A DNA stretch of 64,000 nt from Pempheris klunzingeri (Eukaryota; Chordata; Actinopteri; Acropomatiformes; Pempheridae). This document shows, piece after piece, positions 48,459 through 57,427 of this stretch (position 1 is its first letter; every line of letters begins with the position of its first letter). Below the pieces are notes generated by a model. It worked only from the letters and a program-made list of their open reading frames with translations, ran no database searches and was not told the DNA's origin. The translations under genes were made by a program, and so were the position numbers. The stretch lies in NCBI RefSeq assembly GCF_042242105.1, contig NC_092016.1:3085501-3149500 (forward strand), written 5' to 3'.

Positions 48459-50433
48459 TATCAGGCCTCTGTTGTAACACCGCAAAACAGGAAACATTCA
48501 TGTTCATGTTATATGCCTGATATGCTGACGATGAGGAATGGTTCAAAATATTGGACATGGTTATTTGCTGTCTTGCTGAGGACTGGATGAGGAGACTGAA
48601 CCCACTCTTATGTCTGTTGACTCTATATGGAGCTGCAGCTGGTTAGCTTAGCTTAGCAACAACACTGGAGACAGCCTGCCTCCATCATTGATTGGTTTGT
48701 TACATCTGGTTTAAAGATGATAATAATAATAATGATGCTTTAAACAAACAAGATATAAACTGTTAACTGGTGAACTTTAGGGCTGCTGGTAGATGGATTT
48801 ACTGTCCAACAGTTGCCTTTGTTTCAGTATCATCAGTCATTCTCTCGACATTAGGTCCATCTGCAGAGCTCTGATATTACATTTCATGGAATAGGCTGCC
48901 CCCAGCATAATACACCCATTATGTTTTTAAACTGCTTAAATCGGCATATAGTCATTTTTTCCATATTTGTCTCCAATTACCAATAACGGGATTAATTTAA
49001 AAGGCAAAGCTTCAGCAGACAGGGAATAAGAGAGCTGCAGTAACTGTGAAATCAATCAATAGATGAAGTTTCCACCATGTCTTCTCCATCAAGTGGAAAA
49101 GCCTCGGCGAAAACCAAACACTCTGACAGGAAGGTTAAGCTCGTCACAGTTTTATCACCAGTCACTGAGGTTAGTTTACATACCTGCTATTCGCAGTTAG
49201 TATTATTTAAAAGAAGAAACAATAAATACGACTGTAAATGGAAATGATTTTTAGAATGAGTTCTAAAAAACTCCCACACGACCTCCTTGGGTGGGGGGGG
49301 GAGGAGGAATGGAAACTTTGCACAGAGGGATCTTTTTGGCAGGAAAGTCAGGCGGGTAATTCTCCATTGTTCACGGAGAGGAATTCACCTCAAAGTGACG
49401 GCCTGTTATAGTTACTCCGCAGCCTGACTTCACCTGCTGTGATCTGTTTGCTTCAGGAAACGCGTCTTAAAGAAGGAATCGTCAGACTTCAGCCTCAGGA
49501 AGAACCTCTGCGCTCGGAGCTGCTCAGTGGAAAGTTCACCGTGTTGGTAAGAGTCTCCAATCAGTCTCCACTACATTTGGCGTCATTTGAATGGAAAAAA
49601 TACAGTTTGATGTCAGATTGCAGGTCAATTAAAGGATAACATGACATTCTGTAATGTCCTTATTATAAACACATCAAATAACTAAGCCGACACTGATTTA
49701 TTCCTACTGACAAGTACTGCCTGTGTGTCCAAAGCCTGATATTGTTTATTGTTCTACTATTCTTATTCTAGGGCTCTATTGTTGTCCAGAGACGATTAAA
49801 AACACATGACCAATGAGATAAATCACTGGTGTCTCGTCTGCTCACTAGAGCACCAAGTGTGTTTTAATCCGCAGTTGAAAATGTTTCCCAACAAACACAA
49901 TATTCTAAAAACTACAGTGTTCGGCTCTTTTAGGAGATTACTCAGTTTAAACTGTGGATTTGTCACCAGTTTTTAAAGATGTGCAACTTCAGTAGAGACC
50001 AGAGGGACCAGTCGGAGTGGAAATCACATTTATCACAATTATATTCAATTCCTGAATTGTTGATTTAGACACTTTGACAGGATTTTTCTGCCAAAAAGCA
50101 AAAGCCTTATGCTTTAACATCTGAGTTTGATGTTTTTCCTCGTCCACATGTGTGACCTTGTCAGACGTGTGGGTTCTTCAGGAAGCAGCTTGGTCTGACG
50201 ATCAATCAATCAATCAATAATTCACTTCCAAGGCGCCCGACGTGCTCGTGTGATGAGCCTGTTTGTTAGTGACGAGAAGGTTTAGGGTACAAAATCTGAA
50301 AGAAGTCCTCTCGTGATGAGGAATTTCTGGGGTGTAACTTATTGATTGACTGGCGTGCCAAGTGCACTTCCTGTGCCAGATAAATTTAGCCTTTTGTCAG
50401 CCAAATCACACCCATAAAAGATGCCCCCCTTCC

Positions 50434-50471
<38 letters not shown>

Positions 50472-53400
50472 CTCCTGCGTTTCCCTTCTTCCTTCCCGAT
50501 TGACGTGCCACAGTGGCATTGATGCTGCACATCCTCTTGTCTGACGTCGGAGTTCTCCAGCCTCAGCAGCGGGCTTCATATCCTGTCTGAGGTATTTTTA
50601 GCCCCCATGCTCCAGAACGCTGGCTTATTTGCTTACAAAGGACGCCTCCGTTGTATCTTTTGGTCAGCGGCGTTATTCAAGTGTGGACCCTCCAGTTCTC
50701 CACACACCAGCAGCTTTTACACTGATTAGGTTTGACAGGAAAAACGCGACCTGTGTCCCTCTCAGGAAGAAGAACGAGCTGTAAGACCTGCAGCATCACT
50801 ATTGACAGGAATTGTTCCTTCTGCTGAATTGTTGACAGCCCTTCTTGGCCATGTGCCAGCAGCCGGCTTATGAACCTAAGTGCCCCCCTGTGGTCGTTGT
50901 TCATCCTTCATGTTTGCAGGGCTTCCATTTGGCTGCCCTGATGCCACCATCCAGTCAATTGGCTAAAAGCACCACATGCTTGTAATGAAAGACTCTCAGT
51001 CAATCTACTAATTCTTTTATTTAGTGGGAACTTTGATGATAGTTACAGGAGCAGAAGCAGAAAAATAAAAACCTTCAGAGCTAATACTGTCAACAGCTCT
51101 GTGCAGGTGGTTAGAGTTGGTAGTGAAAAGGGGATAAATGCTGATTATAACCTGTTTGTTTTGTGTATTCCAGAGTGTACGGGACCCCTCGGGGGCCTCC
51201 ATTGCCTTGTACACGGCCAAACTCCATCACCCGAACAAGACAGGCAACCATGTGGTGCTTCAAGCCCTCTTCTACCTCCTGGATCGGGCCGTGGAGAGGT
51301 GAGCACTGTGGTCGCCTAAACATGAGAGATGTTGTTACTGATCTTTTCTCTCCTAGAACAACACACACACTCCTCACTAAAAGTTAGGGATATTCAGCTT
51401 TCAGGTGAAATCTCAGGATGAACCTAAAATGCATTCTAACCTTTCCAGGTGAACTTAATGTGACCTTCTCTAAACCTTTGAATGCACATGTCCAACTGTT
51501 CAGTGTTTCAGTACTTTCTGCACCAGCTGCTGTTCTCTAACAAGAAGCTTAACAGCAACATTCACAACAGGTTTGATCCCTGAATCCACCAATACATTTC
51601 CTGCTTCAGTTAGAATTGGTATTTAAACAGTCCTCCTCATCCTGCTGTTCACATTCTGACATCATGAGACCAAGACGACACCTAACAGTTGATCAGCAGC
51701 ACCTCAACACTGGAGGCTTCAAACAGGAAGTCCTCAGACGGAGGTGTTCACTGAGCTTAGAGGGTCACAGAGTGTCATCAGGAGGTTGGAACAGTGATAC
51801 AGAGACTGGAAGAGTCACAGAAAGGAGAGGAGTGGACGTCCTTTGGCCACGTCCCAATTTATTGAGACACTGAAAATTTTTGTTGTGGTTTACCTACCAC
51901 TGTTGTTAGATTTTCTTTCAATAAATAGTTTAAAATGAAGAAATCACCAGTGCATGCTTCTACTTAAATGCCCTACTTTCATGATATAATATCACTGTAG
52001 CATTCACTTTTTACATTTTCCATAAATTTCACCTGAAAGTCAAATATCCCTAACTGTTAGTGAGTAGTGTATTCTTCTTTAACTAGAAACCTACTGAATA
52101 GTTTAAGTGTTAACAGCGACGTCCTATCCTCTGTCGGCCCACAGCTTTGAGACCCAGAGGAATGGCTTGGTGTTCATCTACGACATGGCCGGCTCCAACT
52201 ACACAAACTTTGAGCTGGACCTGAGCAAGAAGATCCTCAACCTGCTCAAGGTTGGAATAACACCATGGACACATTACATGTTTCTATACACGTACAGTAA
52301 ATGCTGAACAAAGATCCTGAGGAACAGACACAGGATTCACAGGATTAGATGCAAACTCGTGTATATTAACTATTGTAAATGCTCCTAACTATATTGAAAG
52401 GTGGCTAAGTGAACAGTGTTGAACATGATTCACCTCCTTCATCCTGTGAAGAAGCAGATTGATTAAAACGGGGTTGGTGTCCTCTTGGAATTTAGTGCCC
52501 CTTCAACGGGCAAAATTAACGGCTCACCGAGCGGGTTGACAAGTGCAAGACTTATATCACCCATACACCATGACTGTGTAATACTCAGGAGTGGTGCTTC
52601 TTTTAGCAGGTGCCTGCAAGTATGCCTGCATTAAAGTGAGTTATGCTTTAATGGTAAGTCATGCGGAGTCAGTAAAACAGACAATTAGCTGGTCATATAT
52701 TATATATTTTGAAATGAATAGATAAATATTTTATGCCCACACATTTATCTAAATGCTGACAGGTGTAGTTTAGTTTCGCTGCTCAAATTCAGAACACAGA
52801 AGTCAAGTTACCACAAAATAAAGTGGAGAAAGCATAATTATGTATGATGATTACCTGATAGAAGGTCCTCTGTGAGTGTTTTGAGGACTAACTGCCTTTC
52901 TTTTGTACTTCACACGCACAAACTACCACATGATCGTCTCTAAATCATGACTTTCAAACAAAAATGACATAAATTCTGTTGAATCTGTGAAATAAATTGT
53001 AGCCTGTTATTAAGGTGTGCTTGTCTCTCTCCACCAGGGGGCGTTCCCGGCCAGGCTGAAGAAAGTGTTGATCGTCGGGGCCCCTGTTTGGTTTCGAGTG
53101 CCCTACAATCTGCTCAGCCTGCTGCTCAAGGAGAAGCTCAGGGAGAGGGTAAATGGAGGAGCTCGGTTCTCATTTTCTCCATGTTCACGATCGCAAAAGT
53201 CCGTTTAGTTTGTCTGTGGTGGCGCACAGTGAGCGAGCATAGTGTTAAATGATTGCTGCAAGTGATCATTTGATTAGGGGGTTCTCTGTAACCACTGATC
53301 CACCCTGCTGCCTCATATGCCCCTGAGACGTTAATGCTTGAAACGCTGGGGTCGATCAGCCTGCCGCATTACTGTCCACGAAGAATTTCATTAGTATGGA

Positions 53401-56400
53401 TTTCCGTAGCGACTGAGTCACCTGATGCTTCGAGATTCAGGATGTTAATTGTCACTGCGGTGGCACCAGTGAAATAAAAGGAACATCCACATAGAGAGCA
53501 AATAAATACACAACACAGAATATGAAATAATGAGGTATGACTGCCAAGAAAGGTAGAAATCCAATAGAGATATTTATGTCCTGTAAATAGAATCTAAAAC
53601 GGCCTCTCGTCATGTTTAAAATAGAAATATATTGGAGGCAGAAAAGGAACTGTTTAACGTACAGATATTGATGTATTGGACCCTCCTGTCATGATCCCCT
53701 GGTCCAGGACACAGACTAGAGAACACCTGGGTCAATGAGCATTGTATGGATGATGTGGTCCGCTGTTTATTACTGTTTGGAATAGAAATGGGGGGAAAGT
53801 TTGAATACTGGTTGTCAGTAAGTCGACCAAAGCACACCTGGAGTTTTTTTACTATGTAAACGTATTCAGACCCTTTCTGGATAGTTACACGTCGATCTTC
53901 TAACTCCAGGTTCAGATGGTGAAAATGGCGGAGCTGCGTCAACACCTCCCCAGAGACTGTCTCCCCCAGCACCTCGGCGGCCTGCTACCTTTGGACGCGT
54001 ACAGCTGGAACCAGCAGCTGCTGGCGGGCCAGAACGGCCGAGTCGACCCAGTGGACGAGCTGGTGGGCATCCCCGTGGAAGACGCTTCCATCCACGTCCC
54101 CGGACCGGAGTCCATGCGCCCGCAGGAGCTGCTGACTCACCTCGGTAGGCTTCAGCGCTCAGGCATCCATCTAGAGTATGAGGAGCTCCGCAAAGAACCA
54201 CCGCCTGGGACCTTCCACTGTGCACAGTGAGTTCACAGCAGCACGTCTGCCAAAGGCTAACATTTGGAGCTCTGGGCTTTCATTACAAACACGGGATCAT
54301 TACTCAAAACAAATCCTTTCTTACTTACCCTGAAACCATTGTCCTAAATTAGGCTACTTGTGTACATTAGGTGAATAATTGCTGCAGCCCTAAGCTTACA
54401 CTGCTAGCAGGAGCAGGCAAAATATAAATGACTTATTCTTTTATTATTATGTTTTCGGGTTGTCTGTCCATGCGTCCGACTTCAGGGAAGTCCTGCAGAT
54501 CCCAAATATCCCAAATATCCGTTTGTACTCGAGGATGAACTGATCTGATCTTGGTGGTTAGAGGTCAGAAGGTCAAAGTCACTGTGACTTCACAAAACAC
54601 GTCTTTCATGCACTAATTCTGACAACATTTCACATGATTCTCTAACAGGATGAAACGGTAAAGTGGTGAGATTTTATATCCGAAAGGTCAGTGGTCACTA
54701 TGACATTATAATCTGAGGCGCAGAAGGGAAGATTGTGACCGTATTTCACATTTGGTCGGGTACTGACTTGGCAACACTAATTTTGGGATATGAACGGCAT
54801 CTTGCCTGGTTGGGGGGACTCATAACAGTCATGGGGGGATAATTCTAGTTGTTGGCATTGATAAATTTTGGTACTATTTGTCTACAGAGCAGCCTACAAT
54901 CAGGAGAGGAATCGCTATGGAGACGTCCTGTGCCTTGATCAAACAAGAGTTCGTTTGAAAGCCAGAAGGAACGAGGTTGGTGCTTCTTTTTTCTTTTTTA
55001 ATTTGCATATCACAGGTATCATTCATATCAAAAGAAAACAAGCGTGTGCTCCACTCTCGAATGCCAAGAAATGTGCCAAGCTTGAACATTTTGAAAGGCT
55101 GCCAGCATTCTGCTTTACAAGCTAGAGAGTAACCAGAGTTTATTTTCATTCTGTTGTGTTTACCCCTCTGAAATTATTGAATACTACATCAGTCCCATGT
55201 GGAAAACTGTGCCGTGCAGTCTCATTCAGGTGGTAGGATGATTGCAAGGGTTGCATCCATCTTTGTTACAAAGCTTTTTGTTGTTCCCACAGAGATCAGA
55301 CTACATTAATGCCAGCTTCATGGATGGCTACAAACAGAAGAATGCATACGTTGGTACACAAGGTAGGACAACCATCACATTTTTTTGTCTCTGGATGGCT
55401 GAAAGAGATAATTGGAACGAAGGCTACATGAATCCCATGAATATTTTTACAAGAAAATTTGTCGTTTTGCAAACAAAAGGTGGATTTTATGAAATTTTAT
55501 GTGGCAGTTTGGGTCATTAGGCTTAAAAAACATTTGTGGTACACTAATTTTGAGATGACAATTTGTGATCTCTTATGAGGAGATCAGAGTTTACGTAGAT
55601 AAATGTATGAAAAGAGGCAGAAATAAATGATGAGCAGAGCAGGTTCCCGCTATCAGGAGGAGCTCCTTGTTGTCTAGTCTCATGACCGATAGAATAAAGT
55701 GGTGGATCTACAGATGCTGGATACACACTGGGGTCAGTGTTGTGATTAAAGAATCATCATCGGTAAATGAAGAGCTGAGAACGGAGAAGGAGTTTCTTCA
55801 TTACACCGATCACTTACTTTATTGTGCTTTGTCTTCTGCAGGACCACTAGAAAAGACCTACGGTGATTTCTGGAGAATGGTCTGGGAACAAAACGTGCTC
55901 GTCATCGTCATGACAACCAGGTAAATCTGAGTTGTTTTTTTTTTTAAATTGGCAAAAATAATTCACACTTGTTTTGGTGTCAGTTTCTCCTTGTTGTAAG
56001 CAGGAGGTGGAACTGTGACTTATATTTGCTGTACGTCCCGTCTCTGTGCTGCAGGACCGATGAGGGCAGCCGGAGGAAGTGTGGACAGTACTGGCCTCTG
56101 GAGGAAGGTGGACAGGAGGTCTACGGCCACATGGCAGTGGTTAACCAAAGGGTGGACCACCACACCCACTACAACCACACCACCCTCGAACTGCACAACA
56201 CTGAGGTAGAGCCACTGCAGCAACATGTACAGCAGCAGGAGAATATTCAGTAGTCAACAAACCACTTGGGGGGAAAATGACAAAGCATTTTATTTACACA
56301 CAGTCAAAGACATTTTTCAGTGGACGTTCTGGGAAACAAATTACTACAGGGGGTTCAGTTTTTGTGTTTTTATTGGGGTCAGGTTTAAGATAAGTGATGT

Positions 56401-57427
56401 AGCCCAGGCATCCTCTTCCTCCCTGAACTGCAGGAACTATTTCTTGTGCGTGTGCAGTGACTTCACGGTGTTTTATCACCAGCACAGACTGCAGGTAGTC
56501 ACTGTTCCCGACAAAGAAGCAGCTCCAGCACATAACCTCTTGTAAAACCACAAGGTGCAGTTTTTAGATTTCTCTCTGTGTGGATTTAAAAAGACATGCA
56601 AAGTGTTAAATATTATATATAGTGCAGAGACATGAGAGCAGCTTTAATCTTCTCATCCAGCTCTCATGCCGAGAATATTGAACCACTCTTTTTTATGGTG
56701 CAAATTACCTGCAATATAAGTTACAGGTAATGTTCAACACTAATGCAGCTACAAACATCTTTCATCCATTCAGACGTGTGAACAGAGACAAGTGAGTCAC
56801 TTCCAGTACCTCAGCTGGCCCGACTACGGCGTTCCCACCTCAGCAGTGACTCTCATCGACTTCCTGGGAGCCGTGAAGAGACAGCAGAGGAAAATGGTGA
56901 AGGCGTTGGGACTTCAGTGGACAGGCCACCCACAGGGACCCCCAATGGTGGTCCACTGCAGTGCAGGGATTGGAAGAACAGGTGAGATCCTGAGATGTAT
57001 TTCTCTAAAAGCCTGACGTGTGATTCACCATCGAGGCTGCATCAGATTTTTTTTTTTTCCAGATAAAAGCATCTGTTTGTAAAACGAACACATTTCAAGG
57101 TCAGAAAAATGTTAGACATCCAGTTTAGGAACTATATTGTGAGGACAAGACCAAGTCTGAACACAAAAAAGCCTCAATTTAGCTCATTTGTGCTTCATTG
57201 TCAAGTGTCGGTGCTAACAAGCCCTGTTGTTTTCAGGTACCTTCTGTGCCCTGGACATCTGTCTGTCCCAACTACAGGACGTAGGCTCACTAAATGTTTG
57301 CCAGACGGTGCGACGCATGAGAACACAGAGGGCCTTCAGCATTCAAACCCCGGACCAGTACTACTTCTGCTACAATGCCATTTTGGAGCACGCCCAAAGG
57401 CAGGGCCTGCTCCCAGCCAATCAGTGA
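38417..57427 (+). CDS. ptpn9: PTPN9 (MEG2), Sec14-domain protein tyrosine phosphatase, 13 coding exons
   Basis: The coding exons are 38417..38449, 45343..45486, 49457..49546, 51174..51298, 52145..52250, 53038..53148, 53910..54226, 54888..54975, 55293..55362, 55842..55920, 56055..56205, 56774..56981 and 57237..57427. They total 1713 nt, 570 aa (human 593). All are GT-AG with matching phases. MEG2 sits on secretory vesicles and endosomes, binds phosphoinositides and phosphatidylserine through its Sec14/CRAL-TRIO domain (about residues 76-235) and dephosphorylates tyrosine in vesicle-fusion and receptor pathways. The catalytic domain (about 295-555) has NRYGDV near 317-322, DYINASF, KCGQYWPL, WPD with Asp455, and the HCSAGIGRT loop with nucleophile Cys500 and Arg506. 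The ATG has a strong context (CACCATGG). The N-terminus is about 10 residues shorter than in human and the human C-terminal tail is missing. Confidence 0.96.
39903..39966. repeat. (TG)n microsatellite, interrupted
   Basis: Two TG runs separated by TTTGTC. Confidence 0.95.
43966..44160. repeat. Dispersed repeat, relative of the 60142 copy
   Basis: TTCGGTTTACTCTCACTGCT, TATCGTCATCTTCAGCCACA, GGCAGCTGTTTTCGGCAGAA and AAAACCCACTGCACTAAC align with 60142-60242. It is a frequent unclassified fish repeat. Confidence 0.6.
45343..45486 (+). CDS. ptpn9: PTPN9 coding exon 2 (CRAL-TRIO N-terminal helices)
   Basis: Residues 12-59, ATRQFLEEINKW to KFLMARKFDVLRAIELFHSYR. Acceptor TTTCAG, donor GTAAGA. The helical KFLMARKFDV segment is the CRAL-TRIO N-terminal signature. 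Confidence 0.95.
48424..48457. repeat. Poly-T run of 34
   Basis: Uninterrupted T tract in PTPN9 intron 2. Confidence 0.95.
48600..48800. mobile_element. Fold-back MITE family, degraded copy
   Basis: GGTTAGCTTAGCTTAGCAAC at 48639, a degenerate middle, then AAACAAACAAGATATAAACT and AACTTTAGGGCTGCTGGTAG. Short and worn relative to 6485. Confidence 0.5.
49457..49546 (+). CDS. ptpn9: PTPN9 coding exon 3
   Basis: Residues 60-89, ETRLKEGIVRL to LLSGKFTVL, 30 whole codons. Acceptor GCTTCAG, donor GTAAGA. Confidence 0.95.
49547..51173 (+). other. ptpn9: PTPN9 intron 3
   Basis: 1.6 kb; an ATCA run at about 50201-50220 and a CA microsatellite at 50435-50467. No gene. Confidence 0.7.
50435..50467. repeat. 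(CA)n microsatellite
   Basis: About 16 CA units in PTPN9 intron 3. Confidence 0.95.
51174..51298 (+). CDS. ptpn9: PTPN9 coding exon 4 (Sec14 domain)
   Basis: Residues 90-131, SVRDPSGASIALYTAKLHH to LFYLLDRAVE. Acceptor TTCCAG, donor GTGAGC after GAGAG. Confidence 0.95.
51368..52069. mobile_element. TA-type nonautonomous DNA transposon, long copy in PTPN9 intron 4
   Basis: Ends CACTCCTCACTAAAAGTTAG and (reverse) CACTACTCACTAACAGTTAG with inner TTTCAGGTGAAAT inverted repeats. TA is present on the right flank (52070-52071); the left flank is a CA run. It is 702 bp. Its middle (about 51552-51870), absent in the 33538 copy, encodes an 85-codon ORF (51616-51873) rich in arginine that I cannot identify as a full transposase. 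It occupies most of the 846-bp intron. Confidence 0.8.
52145..52250 (+). CDS. ptpn9: PTPN9 coding exon 5 (Sec14 domain)
   Basis: Residues 131-166, SFETQRNGLVFIYDMAGSNY and FELDLSKKILNLLK. Acceptor CCCACAG, donor GTTGGA. Confidence 0.95.
52251..53037 (+). other. ptpn9: PTPN9 intron 5
   Basis: 787 bp, AT-rich, nothing recognised. Confidence 0.7.
53038..53148 (+). CDS. ptpn9: PTPN9 coding exon 6 (Sec14 domain)
   Basis: Residues 167-203, GAFPARLKKVLIVGAP and WFRVPYNLLSLLLKEKLRER. Acceptor CACCAG, donor GTAAAT. This part contains the gate and lipid-pocket region of Sec14-like folds. Confidence 0.95.
53149..53909 (+). other. ptpn9: PTPN9 intron 6
   Basis: 761 bp, nothing recognised. Confidence 0.7.
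53910..54226 (+). CDS. ptpn9: PTPN9 coding exon 7 (end of Sec14 domain, interdomain linker)
   Basis: Residues 204-309, from VQMVKMAELRQHLPRDCLP through LGGLLPLD to GTFHCAQ. Acceptor CTCCAG, donor GTGAGT. The linker is the part of the gene that differs most from the human protein. Confidence 0.93.
54450..54850. repeat. Dispersed fish repeat in PTPN9 intron 7
   Basis: Contains GAGGATGAACTGATCTGATC, GGTCAGAAGGTCAAAGTCAC, TGTGACTTCACAAAACACGT, TCTGACAACATTTCACATGA and TTTTATATCCGAAAGGTCAG. That order is that of a widespread teleost repeat. It covers most of the 661-bp intron. Confidence 0.55.
54888..54975 (+). CDS. ptpn9: PTPN9 coding exon 8 (start of phosphatase domain)
   Basis: Residues 309-338, AAYNQERNRYGDVLCLDQTR. 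Acceptor TCTACAG, donor GTTGGT. NRYGDV is the phosphotyrosine-recognition loop of classical PTPs (usually KNRYKN). Confidence 0.94.
55293..55362 (+). CDS. ptpn9: PTPN9 coding exon 9
   Basis: Residues 339-362, RSDYINASFMDGYKQKNAYV. Acceptor CCCACAG, donor GTAGGA. DYINASF is a classical PTP motif. Confidence 0.95.
55363..55841 (+). other. ptpn9: PTPN9 intron 9
   Basis: 479 bp, AT-rich, nothing recognised. Confidence 0.65.
55842..55920 (+). CDS. ptpn9: PTPN9 coding exon 10
   Basis: Residues 362-388, GPLEKTYGDFWRMVWEQNV then VIVMTTR. Acceptor TCTGCAG, donor GTAAAT. DFWRMVWEQ is the conserved PTP core motif. Confidence 0.95.
56055..56205 (+). CDS. ptpn9: PTPN9 coding exon 11
   Basis: Residues 388-438, RTDEGSRRKCGQYWPLEEGG to LHNTE. 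Acceptor GCTGCAG, donor GTAGAG. KCGQYWP is the PTP core motif. Confidence 0.95.
56206..56773 (+). other. ptpn9: PTPN9 intron 11
   Basis: 568 bp; a small inverted repeat ATTACCTG/CAGGTAAT near 56703-56730. Nothing else recognised. Confidence 0.65.
56774..56981 (+). CDS. ptpn9: PTPN9 coding exon 12 (WPD loop and catalytic P-loop)
   Basis: Residues 439-508. It holds HFQYLSWPDYGVP (general-acid Asp455) and VVHCSAGIGRT (nucleophile Cys500, Arg506). Acceptor ATTCAG, donor GTGAGA. All catalytic residues are present, so an active phosphatase is expected. Confidence 0.96.
57237..57427 (+). CDS. ptpn9: PTPN9 coding exon 13 (last, with stop)
   Basis: Residues 508-570, GTFCALDICLSQLQDVG to QRAFSIQTPDQYYFCYNAI, including the Q-loop. 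Ends LLPANQ with TGA at 57425-57427; the human C-terminal extension is absent. Confidence 0.96.

Larger units (their letters stand above)
45487..49456 (+). other. ptpn9: PTPN9 intron 2 (4.0 kb)
   Basis: AT-rich with a 34-nt poly-T (48424-48457), a CA run near 46790 and a fold-back family fragment (48600-48800). No gene. Confidence 0.7.

Noticed and set aside
51616..51873. Host gene in PTPN9 intron 4
   Set aside because: Lies wholly inside the transposon copy and has no recognisable host homology.
53866..54225. 119-codon minus-strand ORF
   Set aside because: Shadow of PTPN9 exon 7, which has the right family sequence and splice sites.
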